Shown here: piece after piece, positions 15,296-22,847 of the stretch
How the letters are laid out: each line of letters opens with the position of its first letter
Numbering within the stretch: the first letter of the stretch is position 1
Assembly: GCA_947493265.1 (NCBI GenBank)
Contig: CANLQL010000004.1
Span: 124,001 to 188,000, forward strand
Direction: 5' to 3'
Source: an uncultured Litoreibacter sp.
GTDB taxonomy: Bacteria; Pseudomonadota; Alphaproteobacteria; Rhodobacterales; Rhodobacteraceae
DNA: 64,000 bases
The notes under the pieces: generated by a model
Told to the model about the DNA's origin: nothing
Database searches by the model: none
What the model saw: only the letters and a program-made list of their open reading frames with translations
Program-made: the position numbers and the translations under genes

Positions 15296-16049
15296 CTCCA
15301 CCTGTCTGACTACTTGGCGCGAGGCCGTCCGTGTCGTCGACGCTGAACCCGGTCATGAGGCTCATAACGTAATCATGTCGGTGGCGGACCCGGTCAGCGG
15401 GACTAGTATGGCCGATCCAGGGATCAAGGCGGTGGATGATTTCCTGCGTCATCATGATAAGTCCTTGCAGACCATTGCCAACACAATCTTCCCCGCGGCA
15501 CTGTATCGCCGGTATGGTGCGCCGCAATTCTTTACCGAATTCCATGACAATATCCTGCCCAAGGTTCGCGACAAGGAGAAGTGGTCGGGTTACTATTTTG
15601 AGCGCATGACGAACTGGGATGGGGCACCTAATGACAACCCGCTATGGGACTTGGTGCAGCGTATGGCCGATCCGGCGGTCACATCGCGGAACAAGTTTGA
15701 ACTGGCTTTGTTCGACCCTGCTCGGGACCTGAATCGGTCGCCCTATGGCGGACAATGTCTAAGCTATCTGAGCTTCAAAACCTTACCTAGCGACCCGGAC
15801 ATCGTGAACCTGACGGCGATGTATCGCAACCACTACTATATCGAAAAGCTTCTCGGCAACCTGATCGGCCTTGGTCGCCTCTTATCATTTGTGGCAGCGG
15901 AGACGGGGCTTGAGGTCGGATCGCTGACAGTCTTGTCGTCCCACGCGCAGATAGATCAGATGCGAACCTGCGCGGGAGGCACTACACGCCGCGGCGATAT
16001 CACGAGCTTGCTCGGTCAGATTGACGCGGAATTGGCGGTCCCGGCTTAA
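15267..16049 (+). CDS. Divergent thymidylate-synthase-fold protein
   Basis: This 260-aa protein is not a normal ThyA, but its C-terminal half follows ThyA order. PYGGQCLSYLSF (Cys164) sits where the catalytic Cys lies. Then come NLTAMYRNHYYIEKLLGNLI in place of the RSxDxxLGxPFN region, the helix LGRLLSFVAAETGLEVGSL, as in YALLTxxxAxxTGLxPG, and SSHAQID in place of DAHIY. Family relatives methylate or hydroxymethylate dUMP/dCMP. The changed Asn/Asp pocket suggests another pyrimidine substrate or a binding role. The ATG has GGAAGAG seven bases upstream, inside the protease gene. Its stop codon shares a TTAA palindrome with that of the convergent UDG-like gene. Confidence 0.7.
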   Translation: MYHTVPLRPDSTCLTTWREAVRVVDAEPGHEAHNVIMSVADPVSGTSMADPGIKAVDDFLRHHDKSLQTIANTIFPAALYRRYGAPQFFTEFHDNILPKVRDKEKWSGYYFERMTNWDGAPNDNPLWDLVQRMADPAVTSRNKFELALFDPARDLNRSPYGGQCLSYLSFKTLPSDPDIVNLTAMYRNHYYIEKLLGNLIGLGRLLSFVAAETGLEVGSLTVLSSHAQIDQMRTCAGGTTRRGDITSLLGQIDAELAVPA

Positions 16050-16732
16050 GCGAACTCTACGAAAGGCAGGGAGGCAGTGGTTTCCAACCGGCGCGAACCT
16101 GGCAGATCGTAAATTTTGCGAATGCCGTTGATGAACTCTGCCTGTCCGCCATAGCTAGGGTGCCGCACGGTTTCGACCTGGCAATCCAGATCGGACAACG
16201 CATTGCCGGCATCACGACCGATTGCCACTAGGGTCCGTGGCTGGAGCATAGTGATTAGGGCCGTTAGAAAGGACCATGTGGCGTCTCGCTCGGACTTCCT
16301 ATGGCAGCGATTAGACATAGGATTGTCGGCATCATGCGGGTGGAATGGAAACACGTTCCAGAGCATGACCGGTCGACCGATCTGATCCAGCAAGTCCCAG
16401 GTAACAGTCGCGGTCCGCTCGGCAAGGGCTGCTCCCTTAGTGGCCTGTTGCAAAGACACACCGCCGAAGAGGTCTGCCGCATTGGATAGATGCGCCTCGT
16501 CAGTCAGTGGCAGACCGGTCCGGCGTCCCCCACGATAGCCGAGATCGCGAGCGATCCAGATGGTATCGGCACCTAGGCTGACCGCGCTGCTTAGACAAGT
16601 TTCCAGATTCCGGCGCCGACGACCAGGGGCGTCAGGGTGGTCATGTAGTGGACAATGATCACGATAAGGATTGAAGACATCGGGCAAGATGACGTCGCTC
16701 AATGCCGCAACAAAGCTACGGGGTGTCTTCAT
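16046..16732 (-). CDS. Uracil-DNA glycosylase-superfamily protein
   Basis: This 228-aa protein shows UDG-superfamily landmarks: VFNPYRDHC near the N-terminus, DLGYRGGRRTGLPLTDE at about 63-79 (motif A region), LWNVFPFHPHD at 124-134 and HPSYGGQ at 191-197 (HPS motif of the second active-site loop). The canonical GExPG of families 4-5 is replaced by RDLGY, so catalytic class and base specificity are uncertain. UDGs excise uracil or modified pyrimidines from DNA. It overlaps the upstream MazG-like gene by 4 nt (ATGA), hence co-translated. It converges tail-to-tail with the TS-like gene. The N-terminal Cys/His-rich part (HCPLHDH) could bind metal. Confidence 0.75.
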   Translation of the reverse strand: MKTPRSFVAALSDVILPDVFNPYRDHCPLHDHPDAPGRRRRNLETCLSSAVSLGADTIWIARDLGYRGGRRTGLPLTDEAHLSNAADLFGGVSLQQATKGAALAERTATVTWDLLDQIGRPVMLWNVFPFHPHDADNPMSNRCHRKSERDATWSFLTALITMLQPRTLVAIGRDAGNALSDLDCQVETVRHPSYGGQAEFINGIRKIYDLPGSRRLETTASLPFVEFA

Positions 16733-17904
16733 GGTAGTGCCTCCACGGAAATTTCTCTGTTTTCTGCATCGATGATGACTTTGCCGCGTCGGTGCTCCTT
16801 TAGATAGCGGAACACCGCGTAACCCTGAAGAATAGCTTCTTCCCAGAGCCAGGGCGGGCAGTCCTCGGCCTCATATCCGGCCACGAATTGCCGGACCTGT
16901 TTCAGAAGATCGAACGGCAGGTCACCGGCCTTGTGATCGGCGAAGAAGTTGAGATCGATGGCCTGACCGAAGATGTAGGTGGCAACTCCTTCTTCGATCA
17001 AGGTTGCGCGTGCTCCGTCCTGTGCTTCATCGATCTTAGGCATACTTTTGCGCTTTAGTTTGAACAGCGAGCGCGTGACGGGAGACCAGCCCAAGATGGC
17101 AACATAAGCGTAGTGAAACACGTCATGGAAGCGGTAATCATCCGGGGCCATGGCATTGTCGGTCAGACGATCACCGATATTGAGGCCGTTGCAGCGTTGA
17201 AAGACGTAGAGCTTGCCGCCGACCTCACGCTCAAAAATCTCGATCTCGAGCCCGCGCGGCAATTGCTCTTCCTTTGGGGCCTCAACGTCGAAAAAGGGGG
17301 GATATTGCCGGTGCACGGGCCAGCGGTCGTTGGTCTTTCTCAGATTCTTGATGGCCGCGGCTTCGAGGGTCACACCGGCTTCAGTGGCGGCATGGACCAA
17401 TGCGTCGAGGACGCTGACCAGACAAGGGCCAAGGCGTCGCTTGTCCTTGATGAGTTCCTTATCCTCCTGCTCATGCATCAGTTTGCCAACGGTCGCTGCC
17501 AACCGGGTCAGCGTACGTTCGAATTCAGCTGTGGGTGTTGTTTTGAAATCGATGACGGGAGGCTGCAGCGCTTCGAAAGTCAGCGCGGCGTCCGTGGCCT
17601 GGACCCAATCGTCCCCGTCATGGCCCAGATTGGTGACGATGTCAGCCAGCGTGAGGCCGCCCTTGCAGGCAACCAGATTGAGATACCAGAGAGTATCCCC
17701 CAGCTCTTCGTTGACAGCCTCGGCATACGCTTTGAAAGCGATGCTGTCTCGTTGCTTTTTCTTGACCGCGCTGAGCAAGGTGCCGATTTCGCCGAACAGG
17801 CCAAGCAGCGGAAAATTGAGTGAGGTGATATCTTTGCGCCGGTCCGTCGCCAGTGCATCCTTCGAATATTGTTGAATCGTTAACGGGACGAAGTCCTCCG
17901 CCAT
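16729..17904 (-). CDS. MazG-like NTP pyrophosphohydrolase with a novel C-terminal domain
   Basis: This 391-aa protein begins with a MazG-type helical domain. NFPLLGLFGEIGTLLSAVKK and NEELGDTLWYLNLVA correspond to the paired Mg2+ motifs; the ExxD half (Glu67, Asp70) is intact, but the first motif reads EIGT instead of ExxE. MazG enzymes convert NTP/dNTP to NMP plus pyrophosphate. The C-terminal half (about 200-391) is a separate mostly helical domain with DDYRFHDVFHYAYVAILGW and ATLIEEGVATYIFG, which look like conserved His/Glu clusters of a possible metal site; it matches no family I recognise. It heads the two-gene operon with the UDG-like gene. Confidence 0.75.
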   Translation of the reverse strand: MAEDFVPLTIQQYSKDALATDRRKDITSLNFPLLGLFGEIGTLLSAVKKKQRDSIAFKAYAEAVNEELGDTLWYLNLVACKGGLTLADIVTNLGHDGDDWVQATDAALTFEALQPPVIDFKTTPTAEFERTLTRLAATVGKLMHEQEDKELIKDKRRLGPCLVSVLDALVHAATEAGVTLEAAAIKNLRKTNDRWPVHRQYPPFFDVEAPKEEQLPRGLEIEIFEREVGGKLYVFQRCNGLNIGDRLTDNAMAPDDYRFHDVFHYAYVAILGWSPVTRSLFKLKRKSMPKIDEAQDGARATLIEEGVATYIFGQAIDLNFFADHKAGDLPFDLLKQVRQFVAGYEAEDCPPWLWEEAILQGYAVFRYLKEHRRGKVIIDAENREISVEALP

Positions 17905-18240
17905 GATGCCCCCAAAAAATCTTAGTTGAAAATTCGCTGCGCCAGTCTGAACTGCTCGCTACCATTAGAATCCATAGGAACTCGCAACGCAAGAAGTTCA
18001 TGGGTTAAGGCTGAGTTTTCTTATCGCAAAAAGGCGGGCTGCCCTAGAGCGTTACAAAGTGCCTGAGTGGTTCTCTCACACCGGTCGTAGCGAAAAGCTC
18101 AGCTTCGCCCCGCCTTGTTGACTTCTAAGGCATCGAAGATTTGCACCTGCAGCGAAAGTCCGGTCTGACGGGCCGCACTGCAGCGGCGATTGAGTCGAGT
18201 GAACGGCAGGTATGGGCCGAACCAGTTATCGACATTACGG
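17905..18240. other. 336-bp non-coding gap between MazG-like and integrase genes
   Basis: Nothing gene-like is supported here. The segment should contain the promoter of the MazG-UDG operon near 17.9 kb. On the plus strand a weak GC-rich inverted repeat is seen near 18.09 kb (GCGAA...TTCGC). No terminator with a clear U-run was found. It lies directly downstream of the integrase stop codon. Confidence 0.4.
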
Positions 18241-19203
18241 TTAGTCTAATAAATCAATTACATCCCTAACATTTAGATGCGTATATCTCTGAACACTCCG
18301 AATATCGCGATGCCCGCTTACAATCATAATCTGCGCTTGATTTAACCCCATCCGCGCAACTTCGGTAATTCGCGTATGGCGTAATTGATGGAACCTAATT
18401 TCGCTCGAAAAACCCAATGCCTCTCTAGCCCGCCTTACGGCCTGTGTGACGCTGTACCCGGCAACGGGGAACAACCTTGCATCAGGGTCGTCAACGCCCT
18501 CCAGGGCGCCTCTCAGAAGCTCTACGGCCCTACTTGTGAGTGGTACGTCCCTAGATCCCTCTTTGCCCTCCACGACGCAAAGGTATCGGTCGTCTAAATG
18601 TAGATCGTACGGTGTCAATTTTAGGATCTCTGACCGCCTCATTGCTGTTTCGAACGCTAGTTCTACAATCGTCGCCATAATCGGAGACATGGCATCCATT
18701 AACAACGCTAATTCTTCCGCAGTAACCACGCGATCTCTTGGCTTGTTCGCTCTGGGTATTGTCAGGAGGTCACAGGGGTTTGCCATGGTTACACCGGTTG
18801 ATGCCATGAGCTCACGTATGTACCAGCGGAACACTCGCCTGATCATCATGAGTTCGTCTCGACATGTCGTTGGGCTTGCGTCAATTAATCTGTGCTGTTT
18901 GTAAGCGTGAACATCTTGAAGGGTGATTTCATCGATAGGTTTCGCGAGCCGGTCAAACCGACAAATTCGATCAATGCGGTTTCCCGCTAGGTATTGAGAT
19001 GGTTTGTTGGCAAGTACTGTATGACAATAGTTATGTCCGGCATCTAGAAATAGAGGGTGATCTTGCCCCTGAGCTTTTTCCTTTGCGTCGGCGAACGTTT
19101 CGGCTCTTTTCCTCGTTGCGAATGTCCCCGAAGCATAGAGCTTTCCGTTCCCTCGAACCTGCACGTTCCATTTTCCAGACGGAAGTTTTCGAATACTGGC
19201 CAT
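18241..19203 (-). CDS. Tyrosine-type site-specific integrase
   Basis: This 320-aa phage-type integrase has an N-terminal arm-binding-like region (SIRKLPSGKWNVQVRGNGK), a SAM-like core-binding domain at about 60-155 and a C-terminal catalytic domain. The catalytic residues are all visible: Arg in ETAMRRSEIL, Lys in VEGKEGSRDVPL, His-x-x-Arg in FHQLRHTR, His in SGHRDIRSVQ and the nucleophile Tyr in QRYTHLN. It lies 64 bp from attR and is oriented away from it, so the integrase promoter faces the attachment site, as in many tRNA-targeted elements. It is the only mobility gene seen in the island. Confidence 0.95.
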   Translation of the reverse strand: MASIRKLPSGKWNVQVRGNGKLYASGTFATRKRAETFADAKEKAQGQDHPLFLDAGHNYCHTVLANKPSQYLAGNRIDRICRFDRLAKPIDEITLQDVHAYKQHRLIDASPTTCRDELMMIRRVFRWYIRELMASTGVTMANPCDLLTIPRANKPRDRVVTAEELALLMDAMSPIMATIVELAFETAMRRSEILKLTPYDLHLDDRYLCVVEGKEGSRDVPLTSRAVELLRGALEGVDDPDARLFPVAGYSVTQAVRRAREALGFSSEIRFHQLRHTRITEVARMGLNQAQIMIVSGHRDIRSVQRYTHLNVRDVIDLLD

Positions 19204-19267
19204 GTGTTGCTACCCCTTTACATCAAAAATTTGACGTAAATTACTGTTTTCGCATCACAAAAGTGGG

Positions 19268-19313
19268 CTTGCCAAGGTTAGGGTCGTGAGTTCGAATCTC
19301 ATCGCCCGCTCCA
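19268..19313 (+). repeat. attR: second copy of the 46-bp tRNA-Gly 3' end
   Basis: This is an exact copy of 6813-6858. It reproduces the tRNA-Gly 3' half from the anticodon loop through CCA, but the upstream 5' half is missing, so it is not a second tRNA gene. It marks the right end of the island. Normal chromosomal coding resumes at 19382. Confidence 0.93.
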
Positions 19314-19381
19314 ATGGGTCTCCAAGAATTTCTATCGTGGCGCATTTTCTGTGCGACGAAGGGCGCTTGCGGCGCTGTAGG

Positions 19382-20701
19382 TTATGGAAGAACCTTTTCC
19401 ATTGCGCGGCCAAGTTTCGCTATGAGCTCGTCGATCTGAGGGGCTTCGATGATGAAAGGCGGTGCCAGCAGGATATGGTCACCATACTTGCCGTCGCGGG
19501 TGCCGGACATAGGATAGCAGATCAAACCTTCCGCGAAGGCGGCTTTCTTGATTTTGGCGGCAAGGCCCAAGGCTGGGTCGAAGGGGCTCTTGGTCTCCCG
19601 ATCTTCGACAATTTCGACCCCACAAAACAAACCGCGACCGCGAATATCGCCGATATGCGGATGCTGACCAAATGCGGCTTGCATTGCGGACATGACGTGG
19701 CTGCCCATCTGTGTGGCACGGGCCGGCAAGTCCCGTTCGACCAATTCCTGTACGACGACAAGCGCGGCAGCTGTCGCGACAGGATGGCCCAGATAGGTAT
19801 GTCCGTGTTGGAAAAACCCGGACCCCGTTTCAATGGCCTCGTAAATCTTCGCCGTGCACAGCATCGCTCCGATCGGTTGGTAGCCAGCACCTAACCCCTT
19901 GGCGATACACAGAATATCCGGCGAAATCCCATCATGATTGCATGCATACAGATGGCCAGTCCGGCCCATGCCGCACATCACTTCGTCAAGGATAAGCAAC
20001 ACACCGTATTGATCGCAAATCTCCCGGATACGTTTGAAATAGCCGTCAACCGCTGGAACGGCGCCCAATGTGGCCCCGACGACTGGTTCGGCCATAAACG
20101 CCATCACCGCATCAGGACCAACGCGCAAAATCTCTGTCTCAAGCTCGTTGGCGACACGTTGGCCATAGTCAAAGCTGGATTCATCCTCGCCGCGTCCGAC
20201 ATATTCATAGCACGCCGAAATATGGCTCATCTCGACCAGAAGCGGGGCGAATTGCGCGCGCCGCCATTCATTGCCACCTGCCGACAGGGCACCAAGCGTG
20301 TTGCCATGATAACTTTGCTTGCGCGCAATGACATGGCGGCGGTTTGGCTGGCCAATCTCAAGGAAATACTGCCGGGCCAGTTTGATCGCGCTTTCCGCGG
20401 CCTCGGACCCGCCTGAGACGAAGTAGACCCGGTCTAGATCACCCGGCGCATGCGCTATCAGCAAATCGGCCAATGCCTCCGCAGGTTCCGAAGTCATAAA
20501 ACCGGTATGTGCAAAGGCGATTTTGTCGAGTTGATCTTTGATGGCTGCGACAACGCGCGGGTTTGAATGACCCAAGCAAGACACGGCCGCATCGCCGCAA
20601 TCAAGGTAGCGCTTGCCGTCACTGTCTATCAGATAACAGCCATCCCCGCCTGCAGCGATGGGAAGATGGCTTTTCGTGTGGCGCGGAAACACATGGGTCA
20701 T
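19382..20701 (-). CDS. Class III (omega) PLP aminotransferase
   Basis: The 439-aa product has the class III aminotransferase motifs: VSGGSEAAESAIKLAR for the PLP phosphate, SYHGNTLGA, ILDEVMCGMGRTG (Asp for the PLP nitrogen) and CIAKGLGAGYQPIGA with the Schiff-base Lys. Such enzymes move amino groups from omega-amino acids, amines or beta-alanine-like donors to pyruvate or oxoglutarate; the exact substrate is unclear. ATG 20701 is chosen because AAGGAT lies upstream and the conserved N-terminus (THVFPRHTKSHLP) starts there; an extension to 20743 has no support. It is the first gene right of the island and is co-oriented with kynU 143 bp upstream. Confidence 0.9.
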   Translation of the reverse strand: MTHVFPRHTKSHLPIAAGGDGCYLIDSDGKRYLDCGDAAVSCLGHSNPRVVAAIKDQLDKIAFAHTGFMTSEPAEALADLLIAHAPGDLDRVYFVSGGSEAAESAIKLARQYFLEIGQPNRRHVIARKQSYHGNTLGALSAGGNEWRRAQFAPLLVEMSHISACYEYVGRGEDESSFDYGQRVANELETEILRVGPDAVMAFMAEPVVGATLGAVPAVDGYFKRIREICDQYGVLLILDEVMCGMGRTGHLYACNHDGISPDILCIAKGLGAGYQPIGAMLCTAKIYEAIETGSGFFQHGHTYLGHPVATAAALVVVQELVERDLPARATQMGSHVMSAMQAAFGQHPHIGDIRGRGLFCGVEIVEDRETKSPFDPALGLAAKIKKAAFAEGLICYPMSGTRDGKYGDHILLAPPFIIEAPQIDELIAKLGRAMEKVLP

Positions 20702-20844
20702 TGTGTGATCCTTAGACGTGGGTTTGGGCGGGGCAGCCACCAATCAAGGCTTGCCAGCAAATGCTACGCTTTAGAACCAAATTGAGAAACAAGTATTATT
20801 CTGGACCTCACCTAGGTTTAGAACCTCCTGCGCGCGGTTAAACG

Positions 20845-22041
20845 TCAGGTCACGGCAGAACGCACCTGGAACCGATCTTCTTTCCAGATCTCATTGCGCA
20901 AAATGTCTTCCATGATTTCGACCGCATTCAAAATCTCTTCTTCGCCGATGAAGAGCGGCGTCACGCCGAACCGAATGACATCCGGCATTCGGAAGTCCCC
21001 GACAACGTTCCGCGCGATCAGCGCCTGCATCAGCGCATAGCCGTGTTCAAACCTAAACGACACTTGGCTGCCCCGCTCCTGCGGGTCACGCATGCCTGCA
21101 AACTTAACGCCGGGACAACGCGCCTCGACCTCCCGAATGAGCAGTTCTGACAATTCGATTGATCTTGCCCGAACATCGTGGATGTCGACGTGATCCCAAA
21201 CATCCAACGCCGCATCTAGTAACGCGAAGGATGCAATCGACGGCGTCCCCACGCGCATTCTGTCAATCTTTCCGGCAATTGGCTTGTAGTTCAGATCGAA
21301 GGCAAACGGCGCTTCATGCCCGAACCACCCGGTCAGGGTTGGCACCACCGTGTCGATCAGACGTGGGGCCACATAGAGGAACGCTGGACCACCGGGGCCG
21401 GCATTCAGGTATTTATATGTGCATCCGATCGCGAAATCCGTATCAAAGTCCGCGACATCGACCGGGATCGCCCCTGCAGAATGCGCCAGATCCCAAACCA
21501 CCATCGCCCCATGCGCATGAGCTTTTTCAATGATTTTCTTCATGTCGTGCTTGCGGCCAGTGCGGTAGTCAACTTCGGTGATCATCACCACCGCAACCTC
21601 GTCGGAGATATTATCCAGAACATTTTCCGGGTTCGGTGTGCGCAGCTCATAGCCTGCGTCTTTGAGATCGATCAGCCCTTCGACCATATAAAGATCGGTG
21701 GGGAAGTTTCCGTTGTCGGACAAAATAACCTTGCGATCTGGCACCATTGCCATCGCAGACGAAACCGCCTGAAACACCTTGATCGACAGCGTGTCCCCCA
21801 CCACCGTGGAGCCCGGCGCAGCCCCGATCAGCTTGCCAACCCGATCGCCCAGTGAATTGGTTTGCATGAACCAGTTTTTGGTGTTCCACCCTTTGACCAG
21901 CTCCGTGCGCCACTCCTCCATCAAGAAGCGGTTCATTGCATCTGGCGCGGTTTTTGGCATCGGCCCGAGGGAGTTGCCGTTCAAGTAAATCATCCCGTCG
22001 GGGATATCGAACATCGCTTTGGTCTTTGAAAAGTCGGTCAT
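20845..22041 (-). CDS. kynU: Kynureninase
   Basis: This 398-aa PLP enzyme cleaves L-kynurenine (or 3-hydroxykynurenine) to anthranilate (or 3-hydroxyanthranilate) and alanine in tryptophan breakdown. Family features include IYLNGNSLGPMPK at the N-terminus, ILSDNGNFPTDLYM, WDLAHSAGAIPVD (Asp-x-x-His) and the PLP lysine in CTYKYLNAGPGGPAF; WFGHEAPFAFD follows. Length is normal for bacterial KynU. No kynA or kynB is adjacent in this window, so the pathway must be completed elsewhere. A sigma-70 promoter could lie in the 170-bp gap upstream, but none is obvious. Confidence 0.95.
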   Translation of the reverse strand: MTDFSKTKAMFDIPDGMIYLNGNSLGPMPKTAPDAMNRFLMEEWRTELVKGWNTKNWFMQTNSLGDRVGKLIGAAPGSTVVGDTLSIKVFQAVSSAMAMVPDRKVILSDNGNFPTDLYMVEGLIDLKDAGYELRTPNPENVLDNISDEVAVVMITEVDYRTGRKHDMKKIIEKAHAHGAMVVWDLAHSAGAIPVDVADFDTDFAIGCTYKYLNAGPGGPAFLYVAPRLIDTVVPTLTGWFGHEAPFAFDLNYKPIAGKIDRMRVGTPSIASFALLDAALDVWDHVDIHDVRARSIELSELLIREVEARCPGVKFAGMRDPQERGSQVSFRFEHGYALMQALIARNVVGDFRMPDVIRFGVTPLFIGEEEILNAVEIMEDILRNEIWKEDRFQVRSAVT

Positions 22042-22211
22042 GGTCCCTCAAACTGGCGGGTAAGCGTTTCTGCGGTTCTGCCCCGCGCAGTCCGGCAGGT
22101 CAAAGCCGAAAACAAACTTTCTTCGCGAATGTCCGAATTTTCTTTGATGTCAAATCAGACCGTCGGACGCCGTCGTGATCCGGCAGTCGTCAGATTAGAC
22201 AAAGACAGCAC

Positions 22212-22835
22212 CTAGTCTTGCGGGCACGGCATCCCAGCTGTGCCCCATTCCAGAAGGTCATTCACATGCGACTGCAGATCATAGGGGGCGGGTTCGCGTC
22301 CGCCGCCGGGGGTCCAAGCCCAATGGAGGATCAGGTCATGGTCCAAATGCTCTGCAAGCTCCAGCATATCGCGGTCACCGTTCAGGCTGGGATCACGCAG
22401 TTGGGCGCAAATCTGTTCACTTGATTGGCCAAACCAGTGCGCTTCGGGCGGGGCAAGCGCCCAATCCATCGCGACGCGGGGCGCAGAATGGGGTTTGGCA
22501 TTGGCATTGTCCCAATCAGTGTCTTTCGTCGTGTGGCAGGTCGAACATTGCAAATGTTCAATTCCCATCCGACTTTCACCCGCCTGAATATTCATCCCGT
22601 GCACTCTTGTGCGCCCATAAGACGGTCCAGACCACATCGGCCTATCCGACGGGCCGGTGTGGCAGTTGGAACAGCGCGGGTGACTTGTCACTTCGAAAAT
22701 GCGCCCCCAGGCTTCCAATCCTTGTGCGACGGACACGCTGCCCTCGGCCGGTGGATCGATGACAATCGTCTCACCGGCGGCAGAGGCGTCATCAGCTGCA
22801 ATCAGGCCAGCCAGAAGAAAAATCCCAAATCTCAT
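22212..22835 (-). CDS. Exported diheme cytochrome c-type protein
   Basis: This 207-aa protein has a Sec signal peptide (RFGIFLLAGLIAADDASA) and two CxxCH heme-attachment motifs, CSNCH near residue 55 and CSTCH near residue 97, so it should be a periplasmic diheme cytochrome. It is the last gene of an operon with the molybdenum hydroxylase subunits, 12 bp after the large subunit. By inference it accepts electrons from that enzyme in the periplasm and passes them to the respiratory chain. The spacing of the hemes is not that of standard class I cytochromes. Confidence 0.85.
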   Translation of the reverse strand: MRFGIFLLAGLIAADDASAAGETIVIDPPAEGSVSVAQGLEAWGRIFEVTSHPRCSNCHTGPSDRPMWSGPSYGRTRVHGMNIQAGESRMGIEHLQCSTCHTTKDTDWDNANAKPHSAPRVAMDWALAPPEAHWFGQSSEQICAQLRDPSLNGDRDMLELAEHLDHDLILHWAWTPGGGREPAPYDLQSHVNDLLEWGTAGMPCPQD

Positions 22836-22847
22836 TTTCCCGGCCCC

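Larger units (their letters stand above)
6859..19313. mobile_element. tRNA-Gly genomic island (about 12.5 kb) with tyrosine integrase
   Basis: The element is delimited by the 46-bp direct repeat (attL 6813-6858, attR 19268-19313) and encodes a tyrosine recombinase at 18241-19203 next to attR. Its gene density and composition differ from the flanks: the left part (to about 12.7 kb) is clearly AT-rich and uses TTG/GTG starts, while 12.9-17.9 kb is GC-rich. For example, 11161-11220 has 18 G+C of 60 and 13081-13140 has 42 of 60. No conjugation, replication, capsid or excisionase gene is recognisable, so it is probably mobilised in trans or by rare integrase action. The cargo comprises about 14 genes, mostly unrecognised or with enzymatic domains common in conflict systems. 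Confidence 0.92.

Noticed and set aside
19268-19313. Second tRNA-Gly gene at the right end of the island
   Set aside because: Only the 3' half is present; the sequence upstream does not form an acceptor or D arm, so it is an att copy.
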